Source: Saccharophagus degradans 2-40
GTDB taxonomy: Bacteria > Pseudomonadota > Gammaproteobacteria > Pseudomonadales > Cellvibrionaceae
Length of the DNA: 64,000 nt
Reading direction: 5' to 3'
Assembly: GCF_000013665.1 (NCBI RefSeq)
Contig: NC_007912.1
Location: forward strand, 2,528,501-2,592,500
The translations under genes and the position numbers were made by a program. Position 1 is the stretch's first letter. The number at the start of each line of letters is the position of its first letter. Below, in pieces: positions 55,600 to 64,000 of the stretch. The notes beneath the pieces were generated by a model. That model saw only the letters and a program-made list of their open reading frames with translations. It was not told where the DNA came from and did no database searches.

Positions 55600-56394
55600 C
55601 TACTTTTTAGCTTGCTCTTTTAAACGATTCATTTCTGCTTGTTTAGCTTGCTCTTTTAATTTGTAAGCAATATCACCTTTTACAGCATCAAATGGTTTAG
55701 TCGTTGTTTTAGCCGCTTCAATTACCTTAACTATATGGTAACCGTAGCTAGTAACGAATGGCTCAGAAACTGCACCGGCATCCATTGCAAAAACGGTGCG
55801 CGAGAAAACAGGGTCGATACTGCCTTCATCTAACCAACCTAAGTCGCCGCCCTTTTGAGCCGAAAGTTTGTCATCTGAGTATTCTTTGGCCAAATCTTCA
55901 AATTTTTCGTTTTGTTGCAAACGAGCATGGGCCTCTTTGGCTTTTAACAAACGAGCATTCTTTTCTTCATCACTCATACGCCCGTTTGTACGAAATAAAA
56001 TATGTGCCACGTGGATTTTTTTATTTTGATACTCATCCTGATTGTTGTTGTAGTAATTTTTTATAGCTTCAGGTGTTACGTTCTTTTTAATATATGCTTC
56101 AAAGTAACGGCTAATAAGCATTTGCTTTTTGAACTCGGCCACTTCTACATCAATTAAAGATTTATCTAGCAAGTCGGATTTCTCAATTGCTTTGCTTATA
56201 GCTTCGCGTTCGTTGTACACCACAAGAGCGCTAGCAACTCTTTTTTCATCTGTGAGAGGAATGCGCTTAAAGTTTAGGTAAGCTTCAAATTTTTCATCTT
56301 TCACTAAGCTAGATTTATTCTCAGACTCGCCGCACCCAGTCAACGCAAGCGCTATTACTAAGCTGCTAACTGTTAATTTCAATTTCAATTTCAT
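55600..56394 (-). CDS. Parvulin-type peptidyl-prolyl isomerase lipoprotein
   Basis: The 264-residue lipoprotein (lipobox ALTGC) has a helical N-terminal region and a canonical parvulin (PpiC) domain: KIHVAHILFRT (~residue 131), the GGDLGWLDEGSIDPVFSRTVFAM core, and SYGYHIVKVIEA. It should catalyse proline isomerisation in the periplasm, like SurA or PpiD. AAGGATTAG precedes the ATG. It lies directly between the RCC1/TSP3 giant (50-base gap) and the second parvulin-like gene, so the two are probably dedicated foldases of the operon. Confidence 0.9.
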   Translation of the reverse strand: MKLKLKLTVSSLVIALALTGCGESENKSSLVKDEKFEAYLNFKRIPLTDEKRVASALVVYNEREAISKAIEKSDLLDKSLIDVEVAEFKKQMLISRYFEAYIKKNVTPEAIKNYYNNNQDEYQNKKIHVAHILFRTNGRMSDEEKNARLLKAKEAHARLQQNEKFEDLAKEYSDDKLSAQKGGDLGWLDEGSIDPVFSRTVFAMDAGAVSEPFVTSYGYHIVKVIEAAKTTTKPFDAVKGDIAYKLKEQAKQAEMNRLKEQAKK

Positions 56395-56444
56395 TACTAA
56401 TCCTTAACCTGTATCTAATTCGAATGTTTTAATAGCCTTGATCT

Positions 56445-59400
56445 TTACTGACAAGGCCCTTCTGTGTCATTTATGGCACAAACAGAAAAGTTGATAAGCT
56501 CTGACTTCTCTTCGCTGCTTATGCCTTGCAATATATTGCTGCCATGGTTGTTTGCTGCATCATTTGCAGCTTGCAACAACTCCTCGTATGAGTTGTGCAC
56601 ATAGTAAGCGTGTACAAGCCGTTTAGTTTGACCGGGCTGTAGTGTTACAGCGCTATAACCTAACTGCCAGTCGCCTCGCCCAGAATGCCCTATTCCCGTA
56701 GGCGCTACTGTAGAGCCGTCGGAATACACATGAGCTATTGCGCTATAGGTATTGGAGTAATCGGAGAATACGGAATATTGGTCTGAAGCAGTTAAGTAAT
56801 CTTGGCCGTTAGACGTGTGTATTCTAACGTTATTATTATCTGCAGCGTATGTATTCGTGATATCCACACTGATAGTTTTTTCTTCTGTACCTATATTTTG
56901 GAACGAGTCGACATATCTGACTAAGCCATAATCAAGGTTAGGGATTGTTATCTCACGACTGACCAGAATTTGATCAATCACATGAGGAACAAGACTCCAG
57001 GTTTCTTCGCTTTCCACATGAGAGAAGGCATCATTGTACGAACAACTCAAGTAATTAGCCTGGTAGAACGCACAACGTTGGATGGCGTTGTTACTAGATA
57101 ACGAAACACCATTTACACTCAATTTTGAAGACGTTGAAGAAAGTAGATAACTCCCCTGCCAGCCCAAGTTTAACGAGCCATCTTGACTGTAAATTTCTGC
57201 AGATAAATCGTTTACATAAACGGCAATTGTAGAAATATTATTTTGCAATGCTATTGCGCTATCTGCATCTAAAGGATTGGTATCTGTTATAAATAGCTCG
57301 CGAATATCAGATACACCGTCGCCATCACTATCTGAAGCGTAGGATAAGGTAAACGACATTTTCGCCTCATAGTAATCTGACAAGCCATCTCTATCTGTGT
57401 CAGATTCAAAGGGACTGCTACCCGCAATATTTTCTTCACTATTAGTAAGGCCATCACCATCTTCATCCCCTGTCGGGTCAAAATCTATACCGTACCTAAT
57501 AGCGAAACTATCGCTCCACCCGTCACCATCGCTATCGAATTTACCTGGGAGTAGACCACGTTGAATCTCATACACATCAGAAAGTTGGTCCCCGTCTACA
57601 TCCGTAGAGAACGGGCTGCTGCCGGCGTTTGATTCTTCAAGGTTAGTTAAACCATCGTTATCTTCGTCGCCATCTAGCAGTAGATCTGAGCCATAGCTAT
57701 GTTCAAAACCGTCGCTAAACTGATTGCCGTTGGTATCGGGGTTTAGCGGGTCGTATATGCCGCTGTTATATTCGACCAAGTCGGTTAATCCATCGCCATC
57801 GGAGTCTGAATTAAATGGGTCTAACCCTAAATTCAATTCATCGTAGGTTGATAAACCATCACCATCGGAGTCACCTAGCGCTTCAATATCATCGGCAACT
57901 AACGGGTTAAGCCTGTTAGCTAACTCTTGATAATCGCTTAGGCCATCACCGTCGGTATCGGCAAGATTGATATCTGTACCATAGGCTTGTTCAAACACAT
58001 CGGGCAGACTGTCAGAGTCAGAGTCTAGTTTGTTTAGCGCTTCTTCCTCGGAGGTACATTGGTTGAATATTGCGCCTGCTACTTTTTTGAAGTTGGTTTC
58101 GCCTAGAATCGCTAAGCCCACTCCCAGTATGTATGCGTGATAGCCAACTTCGCTCGAATAATTATGTAACGCCAAAGGATAAATTGTTTCTGAAGCTACG
58201 CCATTAAGGATAGCTTCGGCGTTTTCGTTAGGCTGCCATGCAAAATTGGAGTAATATTGACTCGAACTAGGTACAGGCGAAATACTATCTTCTGAGTTTT
58301 CGGGTTCTAACTCACCAATTTCGTCTTCGAGACTGCCCGCAGTATTTATGGTACCGAAAGAACCTGCATAGAGCATCTCTTCCAATCCAAAATATTCATT
58401 TGGTAATGCTCCTCCCCAGTAATATCCAAAGTCTTCTGAGTCAACTACGATGCAGCGACCAGAATCGAGATAATTACGCATGACGGACTCACCGCCTGAT
58501 ATTATTCCGTCGTCTCTCCAATAAACCTTATTGAATCCATCCAATTGTTCGAATGATATACCGCCCTCGCCATCCGCGATTAAAGTTGAAACATCGTAAC
58601 CAATGGATTTTAAAGCGCCTTCATAGCCCTCTAAATTACCACTATGACTACTTACAAGGAGTACGCTACCCGTTCCAATTTGCACAAAGCGAGAAGCGTT
58701 TAGTGGATACTGATCAATAGCATCCTCTATTAAATCGCCATCCGTATCCGCCAAATTATTATCTGTACCAAGCAAGTACTCCTCGTACGCAGTTAACCCG
58801 TCGCCATCAACGTCAAGGCCAACATCATTTGGGTTGTTTATATCAAAACCTGCAGCAATTTCATCTTCATCGATAACGCCATCGCCATCAGTATCTGGCG
58901 GTACGTAATAATCGAAGTTTGAGTTGTATCGTGCCCCCCAACATACCAAGCCAGTGTCATCCAGCGCGCAACTATAATTGCCTGCCGCAAATACGTTGTA
59001 AGGGTTCGACAAAGAGGGAACATCTAATTGCGCGCTTTCATTACTGCCCCAACAAACAACACCATTGCTATCTAACGCGCAGTTATGCTCAAAGCCACTC
59101 GCTACTCGAGTTGGGTTTATTAAATCTGGAACATCTAACTGGTTATAAGAATTGTTCCCCCAGCAAGTCACACCACCAGCATCAATAGCACATGCATGGT
59201 TTCGTCCGGCAGATAGATCTACAGGATTAATTAGATTTTGAGATTCGGCTTCTTCCGAACCACCACCCCAGCATGTAACGCCAGATTCAGTAAGTGCGCA
59301 AGATTGGTAGTAGCCAAGAGCTAACTTTTTAACACCAGAAATATCTGGCGCGTAGGTTCCGCCATAAACATCGTAACCCCAACAGCTCACCTCTTCTGCG

Positions 59401-62400
59401 TTAGCGGCACAAGTGTGGTAGTAACCAGACGCCAACGCCGTAACATTTTGCATGTTTGGCGGGTTGAGCGAATTAGAGTAACTGCGACCCCAACATTCAA
59501 TACCAGTGTCGTTCGCAGCGCATGAATATGAGTAATCTGCAGCTGCAATTGAAGTGGCATTTGCTATTGAAGGCACTACTGTTTGCCCGTTTTCTTCGTT
59601 ACCCCAACAGGTAATCTCCCCGCCGTCTTCGAGCATACAGGCGTGATTTTCCGCTAGCGCAACCTGGTAACGAGGAATAAGCGGGGAGTAGCCGTTAGCT
59701 AACTCCCAACCATCCAAATAGGTATCGCCATCTGTGTCAGCTAATTGCGGTGACGTGCCAGCTTCGTACTCGGCCACGTTCGATAGGCCATCTGCATCAG
59801 GATCATTGGCTGCATCGTCGACGAGTAAATCTAAGCCGTTTTCAAACTCATATAAATCCGACAACCCATCTTGGTCGGTATCAGCTAATAAGGCATTGGA
59901 ACCCAATTGAGTTTCGATAGTATCTATCAAGCCGTCATTATCGTCGTCTTCATCAGCGTTATTCCCTATGCCGTCTAGGTCTGTATCTAATGATTCACTA
60001 GGGTCGAATGGAAAAGCATCGTTAGTATCATCTACTCCATCGTTATCGTTGTCTGAATCGTACCCATCTGGGTATTCATCACCATCGACATTGGTATTGG
60101 CAACTAGTGGATCTGAGCCAAAAACATTTATTTCGTCGTCATCGGAGAAGCCATCGTTATCATCATCAGTATCTGCATTATCGCCGATGCCATCCGCGTC
60201 ATTATCTGACTGCTCATTCGTATCGAGAGGGTGCGAGTCGATATCATCGTTAACGTTGTCACCATCAGTGTCCGCTAGCGACGGGTTAGTGCCTAACTGA
60301 AATTCCTGTAGGTTGGCTAAGTTATCGAAATCACCATCAAGCACTTCTTCACCGCTAGCAAGAGGATCAAAACCGTTATCTAATTCCCATCCATCAGCCA
60401 GGCCGTCACCATCGGTATCCACTCTTATTGGGCTTGTACTGTAGGCATTAATTTCCTCATAGTCCTCTAAACCGTCGCCATCAGTATCGCTATGCGTAGG
60501 ATCGGTATAAAGAGCCCACTCTTCAGCATCGGTTAAGCCATCTTGATCGCTATCCCCACTACCATCGGTTAGTAGATTGGCGAAGAAAAACATTTCCCAG
60601 TCATCGCCAAAGCCGTCGTTATCAGAATCTACAAAAGAGTGTGGACCAAACCCACCGAACACTTCGCGCCCATCGGTTAAACCGTCGCCATCAGTATCGA
60701 TATTTGTTGGGTTGGTGCTATTCAAAAATTCTTCGTAGTTGGATAAGCCATCTGCATCACCATCTGACAATGCATCGGCAGGGTTCGAATCGCTAAAGCC
60801 AAAGAATTCTTCATAAGTTACAGCAACGCCATCGTTATCTGCATCGGCTACCGTTACAGATGCGCCATCAATCGATACTTGTAGCTGATAGCTACCATTG
60901 ACCACCCCTGTACAGCAACGACCTACACGGATTACATAAACCCCAGCATCTGTGAAAGTATGTTTAAGGAAGGAATCGTGACTATGTACACTACCGCCAG
61001 CGCCAGCCGAAGTAGAGTAATCATCACTCGTAGCTATCTGCAGGCCACTAGAATCAAACAAAGTTAAATAAGGATCAAAGGCCACTCCTGAGCTTTGACC
61101 ATAATCCACATCGAAATAGCCAACTTGATTACTCTCTACAATAGTGAAGGAATAATAGTCGTAACTATTCGTATGGTCTGGTGCATCAATAGTGACATGC
61201 GGAATTGTTTCGGACGTGTTGTTTCCATTTTCATCGCCTATATCGGCAGAATAATTTAATGAAAATAATCCATCTACACTTTGCGCTTGCTCAATAGAAT
61301 CATTCGGTTCTAATTTATCTATTAACCCACCTGTTGTATTAGATCCGTTAGATTCGAGTGGATCTGTACCTAAGAGGCGAAGCTCCATTACGTTACTCAA
61401 GCCATCAAAATCCAAATCACCAAGTGCATCCGAACTATCGGAAGCACTTAAACCAAGCGTGTATTCTTCAAGGTCGGTTATGCCATCCCTATCTGCATCA
61501 CCAATTATTCCGTTGAAAGCGTTTAAGCCATGCGCAAACTCATATTCGTTTGGAATACCGTCATTGTCTTGATCGCCATCGCTCATGGAAGCTTGGTAGA
61601 TCATAAGGTTTGTTACGCCATCTTGATTAGGCTCAGCAGTAGCATCTGAACTATCATCAGGATTTAACCCATGTTTAGTTTCCCAAAGATTAGGAATTCC
61701 ATCTAAATCGCGGTCCAAATCAAACACAAACACAGCAATAGGCGAAGTTTGGGTGTAATCGTTTCTACCCCAGCAATGCAAGCCATTGTCGTCTAACGCG
61801 CAATTATGCTCGTATCCGGTTCCCACATAATAGGCGTTCGCAAAATCTGGGATAGTTAATTGACCATAGCCATTACTTCCACCCCAACACTCGATATTGT
61901 CCTCATACAAAGAACAATAGCTAGTACCGTCTGCATCTATTTGCGTAGCTGCTGTAAACGACATTGGCTGAGCAACACTTTGGTCCGCACCCCAGCAAAC
62001 CACACCATCCGCTGTGTTTGCACAGGCACTGTTAGCTCCAGCAGAAAGCGTTTGAACATTGCTAAGTTTTGGTGGAGTTAAATTACCGTTGCTGCTCAAG
62101 CCCCAACAAACAACACCAGAGTCATCGAGCGCACAGGTGAAGTTTTCACCGGCAGCAATATCTCGTGGGTTAGATAATGTGGGGACGTCTAATAAGCCAT
62201 AGTTACTATTACCCCAGCAAGTTACACCGTCATCATCTAATGCACATGCATGGTATGAGCCAGTAATAATTTTCTTGGGGTTAACCAGTGAAGGTACAGT
62301 AGTAACTGCGTAGTTATTTTGGCCCCAACAAGTTACCCCATTGTCGTCCAAAGCACAGGAGAAGTAATAACCACTGGCAACCTGTTTAGGATTAAACAAT

Positions 62401-64000
62401 GCCGGTACATTTGTAATGTTCGAAGAACTATAGCCCCAGCACTGCACGCCCTGCTCATCGAGTGCGCATGTGTGTAATCGACCTGGATCAACTTGATAAC
62501 GAGGCAAAATTGGTGAACCACCGTTTGCAACTTCAACACCATCGTAACTGCCATCAGAATCTGTGTCAGCTAACAACGGGTTGGAGTGATGTACAAACTC
62601 CTCTAGGTTTGTTAAGCCATCGCCATCCGTATCATTGTCACCATCGGCAACGAGAGGGTTCAAGCCAAAGTTTGTTTCCCAACCATTTGACATGCCATCG
62701 TTATCAACATCTTCGCCATGCAATGAAAGTTGATACTCAACAATATTTGTAATGCCATCTGCATTTATATCTTCGTTGCTGTCATCTACTAGTGGGTTTG
62801 AACCGATAGCACGCTCCCAAAGATCAGGCATTCCGTCATCGTCGGTATCTGCCGCGAAGTTAAATGCTGGGTTCATGCCATAACGATCGGATGTATTACC
62901 CCAACATTTCACCCCTTCAGCACCAATTGCACACGCATAATGACTCCCAACGCTTACATCAACAACACCCGATATGGCAGGTGGCTGCTGTACACCGTAG
63001 TTCGTGTAGCCTAAGCAACTTAGCTCGTTATCAACCAGCTCACAGCGGTTAGAAGGACCAGCAGATATTAGAGATACACGCCCATCGGTTACAGTAGCTT
63101 GGTTTAAGCTGTAACTACTACTACCCCAGCAAACCACACCAGAATCATTAACAGCACAACTGTAGTTATCTCCAACTTCAACATCCGTAGGGTTAGATAA
63201 CGGAGGCACGTTTGTTTGCCCGTAATTATTATTCCCCCAACACACTACGCCCACGGCGTCTAAGGCACACGCATGGCTACTAGAAACGCTTATATCCTCT
63301 GGGCGCAATAATTCAGGCGCATCTGCAATGCCGTAGCCATCTCGTTCGCCCCAGCAATACACGCCTTCATCGTCTAGAACACATGTATTGGCGTCTGCAA
63401 AACTCGTAGCAAGCTTGCGAGGGTTAATAAAGTTTTTAGGCACTGCAGGGTAATAGGTTGAACTACCCCAACAGGACACACCTAAGTCGTCAATCGCACA
63501 TGCACCATAACTACCCACCGCGATTTCTACTGGGTTGATTAATGTGGGCACATTATTTATGCCATAACTTGTATTACCCCAACAGGCTACGCCGTTATCA
63601 TCCAATACACAGGATGATTCAGAGTAGGAACCTGCTTCAACTTGGTAGCGAGCATTAACAGGGGAAGTACCTATATCCACCTCGTAACCATCTGGCAGGC
63701 CATCCTGGTCAGTATCCGCAATAGTAGGATTTGTGAATCGAATAAATTCTTCGATATTGATCAACCCGTCACTATCAAAGTCCAATCCCGAATCATCTAC
63801 AGTTGGGTCGAGTCCATAACGCACTTCCCAGCCATCAGCTATTCCATCACTGTCTAAATCTGACTCATAGACTTCGTTAAATACTGGGTTAGTGCCCTCC
63901 ATATATTCTTGTAAGTTATTGATACTATCTCGATCGTTATCAAGTGACGCATCATCCTTAACTGGGTTTAGATTATTCTTAACCTCCCAACCATCCGGCA
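56445..64000 (-). CDS. Giant RCC1/TSP3 secreted protein (N-terminus outside window)
   Basis: The frame is open to the right edge, so at least 2517 residues are visible and the start lies outside. Reading towards the stop it has TSP3 repeats (DxDxDGxxDxxE), three RCC1-like blocks of seven repeats each (63650-62870, 62505-61745, 59680-58915), a bacterial pre-peptidase C-terminal (PPC) domain (~61310-60860), more TSP3 repeats, a ThuA/GATase-like Rossmann region (~58680-58050), a further TSP3 tract (~58030-57280) and a C-terminal beta domain ending with two cysteines (CAINDTEGPCQ). It is very likely a surface or secreted stalk-like protein; function is unknown. It leads a run of same-strand genes with the parvulins and toxin-like giant. 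Confidence 0.85.
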   Translation of the reverse strand, partial: PDGWEVKNNLNPVKDDASLDNDRDSINNLQEYMEGTNPVFNEVYESDLDSDGIADGWEVRYGLDPTVDDSGLDFDSDGLINIEEFIRFTNPTIADTDQDGLPDGYEVDIGTSPVNARYQVEAGSYSESSCVLDDNGVACWGNTSYGINNVPTLINPVEIAVGSYGACAIDDLGVSCWGSSTYYPAVPKNFINPRKLATSFADANTCVLDDEGVYCWGERDGYGIADAPELLRPEDISVSSSHACALDAVGVVCWGNNNYGQTNVPPLSNPTDVEVGDNYSCAVNDSGVVCWGSSSYSLNQATVTDGRVSLISAGPSNRCELVDNELSCLGYTNYGVQQPPAISGVVDVSVGSHYACAIGAEGVKCWGNTSDRYGMNPAFNFAADTDDDGMPDLWERAIGSNPLVDDSNEDINADGITNIVEYQLSLHGEDVDNDGMSNGWETNFGLNPLVADGDNDTDGDGLTNLEEFVHHSNPLLADTDSDGSYDGVEVANGGSPILPRYQVDPGRLHTCALDEQGVQCWGYSSSNITNVPALFNPKQVASGYYFSCALDDNGVTCWGQNNYAVTTVPSLVNPKKIITGSYHACALDDDGVTCWGNSNYGLLDVPTLSNPRDIAAGENFTCALDDSGVVCWGLSSNGNLTPPKLSNVQTLSAGANSACANTADGVVCWGADQSVAQPMSFTAATQIDADGTSYCSLYEDNIECWGGSNGYGQLTIPDFANAYYVGTGYEHNCALDDNGLHCWGRNDYTQTSPIAVFVFDLDRDLDGIPNLWETKHGLNPDDSSDATAEPNQDGVTNLMIYQASMSDGDQDNDGIPNEYEFAHGLNAFNGIIGDADRDGITDLEEYTLGLSASDSSDALGDLDFDGLSNVMELRLLGTDPLESNGSNTTGGLIDKLEPNDSIEQAQSVDGLFSLNYSADIGDENGNNTSETIPHVTIDAPDHTNSYDYYSFTIVESNQVGYFDVDYGQSSGVAFDPYLTLFDSSGLQIATSDDYSTSAGAGGSVHSHDSFLKHTFTDAGVYVIRVGRCCTGVVNGSYQLQVSIDGASVTVADADNDGVAVTYEEFFGFSDSNPADALSDGDADGLSNYEEFLNSTNPTNIDTDGDGLTDGREVFGGFGPHSFVDSDNDGFGDDWEMFFFANLLTDGSGDSDQDGLTDAEEWALYTDPTHSDTDGDGLEDYEEINAYSTSPIRVDTDGDGLADGWELDNGFDPLASGEEVLDGDFDNLANLQEFQLGTNPSLADTDGDNVNDDIDSHPLDTNEQSDNDADGIGDNADTDDDNDGFSDDDEINVFGSDPLVANTNVDGDEYPDGYDSDNDNDGVDDTNDAFPFDPSESLDTDLDGIGNNADEDDDNDGLIDTIETQLGSNALLADTDQDGLSDLYEFENGLDLLVDDAANDPDADGLSNVAEYEAGTSPQLADTDGDTYLDGWELANGYSPLIPRYQVALAENHACMLEDGGEITCWGNEENGQTVVPSIANATSIAAADYSYSCAANDTGIECWGRSYSNSLNPPNMQNVTALASGYYHTCAANAEEVSCWGYDVYGGTYAPDISGVKKLALGYYQSCALTESGVTCWGGGSEEAESQNLINPVDLSAGRNHACAIDAGGVTCWGNNSYNQLDVPDLINPTRVASGFEHNCALDSNGVVCWGSNESAQLDVPSLSNPYNVFAAGNYSCALDDTGLVCWGARYNSNFDYYVPPDTDGDGVIDEDEIAAGFDINNPNDVGLDVDGDGLTAYEEYLLGTDNNLADTDGDLIEDAIDQYPLNASRFVQIGTGSVLLVSSHSGNLEGYEGALKSIGYDVSTLIADGEGGISFEQLDGFNKVYWRDDGIISGGESVMRNYLDSGRCIVVDSEDFGYYWGGALPNEYFGLEEMLYAGSFGTINTAGSLEDEIGELEPENSEDSISPVPSSSQYYSNFAWQPNENAEAILNGVASETIYPLALHNYSSEVGYHAYILGVGLAILGETNFKKVAGAIFNQCTSEEEALNKLDSDSDSLPDVFEQAYGTDINLADTDGDGLSDYQELANRLNPLVADDIEALGDSDGDGLSTYDELNLGLDPFNSDSDGDGLTDLVEYNSGIYDPLNPDTNGNQFSDGFEHSYGSDLLLDGDEDNDGLTNLEESNAGSSPFSTDVDGDQLSDVYEIQRGLLPGKFDSDGDGWSDSFAIRYGIDFDPTGDEDGDGLTNSEENIAGSSPFESDTDRDGLSDYYEAKMSFTLSYASDSDGDGVSDIRELFITDTNPLDADSAIALQNNISTIAVYVNDLSAEIYSQDGSLNLGWQGSYLLSSTSSKLSVNGVSLSSNNAIQRCAFYQANYLSCSYNDAFSHVESEETWSLVPHVIDQILVSREITIPNLDYGLVRYVDSFQNIGTEEKTISVDITNTYAADNNNVRIHTSNGQDYLTASDQYSVFSDYSNTYSAIAHVYSDGSTVAPTGIGHSGRGDWQLGYSAVTLQPGQTKRLVHAYYVHNSYEELLQAANDAANNHGSNILQGISSEEKSELINFSVCAINDTEGPCQ
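58050..58680 (-). other. Rossmann-like (ThuA/GATase-type) domain in the RCC1/TSP3 giant
   Basis: The segment GTGSVLLVSSHSGNLEG...ALKSIGYDVSTL, then LDGFNKVYWRDDG, MRNYLDSGRCIVVDSEDFGYYW, reads as alternating beta-alpha units like ThuA or class I glutamine amidotransferase-like domains. No catalytic Cys-His-Glu triad is evident. Confidence 0.5.
58915..59680 (-). repeat. RCC1-like block C, seven repeats
   Basis: Seven copies of a ~36-residue unit with the core CAxDxxGVxCWG, starting at a conserved PRYQV linker. Seven is the blade number of an RCC1 beta-propeller. Confidence 0.8.
61745..62505 (-). repeat. RCC1-like block B, seven repeats
   Basis: Seven units with the core CALDDxGVxCWG, starting at PRYQV. 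Repeats five and six are more diverged (CANTADGVVCWG, CSLYEDNIECWG) but keep both cysteines. Confidence 0.8.
62870..63650 (-). repeat. RCC1-like block A, seven repeats
   Basis: Seven units with the core CxLDDxGVxCWG, starting at ARYQV. The sixth is the most diverged (CELVDNELSCLG), but both cysteines remain. Confidence 0.8.

Overview
The window looks like chromosomal DNA of a marine gammaproteobacterium of the Cellvibrionales type (Saccharophagus/Teredinibacter-like). This is an inference. It rests on moderate GC, Pseudomonas-like gene orders (fimL-nudC-membrane protein-sohB; cysI plus a DUF934 gene; gloB-methyltransferase-dnaQ), PEP-CTERM proteins, and very large secreted proteins rich in thrombospondin type 3 (TSP3) repeats. 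I see no rRNA, tRNA, CRISPR array, insertion sequence or prophage.

Positions 1-42.4 kb are mostly ordinary housekeeping and transport genes. In order they are: the 3' end of a DAHP synthase gene; an orphan gene; nfuA; metH; two small envelope genes; a newly called 39-residue membrane ORF; cysI with its DUF934 partner; a CPA2 antiporter; the minus-strand set fimL-nudC-membrane protein-sohB; nhaB; dnaQ; a methyltransferase divergent from gloB; mltD; an HDOD-GAF regulator; and a peptide-use operon (M3 peptidase lipoprotein, two OppA-type lipoproteins, OppB, OppC, fused OppDF). Next come a rimK-deacylase-rimB operon that may add and trim glutamate tails on ribosomal protein S6, an isoprenylcysteine-methyltransferase-like protein, a beta-barrel protein, a HAD hydrolase, a METTL25/GSTCD-like methyltransferase, and a hipBA toxin-antitoxin pair with a perfect inverted-repeat operator. 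Two PEP-CTERM genes follow, the first with a near-consensus sigma-54 promoter, and a signal peptidase I paralogue is divergent from the second.

From 42.4 kb to the right edge, all genes lie on the minus strand and are tightly packed, so they look like one operon of more than 21 kb. In transcription order they are: a giant protein of at least 2517 residues (5' end outside the window) with three blocks of exactly seven RCC1-like repeats plus TSP3 repeats; a canonical parvulin lipoprotein; a degenerate parvulin-like lipoprotein; a 1369-residue TSP3/Ig-like protein; a 2391-residue secreted protein whose C-terminus carries a PD-(D/E)XK-nuclease-like motif set; and a cytoplasmic-looking 301-residue protein that overlaps the end of the giant gene and starts at a TTG behind a very strong ribosome binding site. 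I read this as a candidate undescribed polymorphic-toxin or surface-toxin system with dedicated foldases and an immunity gene. The architecture is visible in the sequence; the toxin and immunity roles are inferred.
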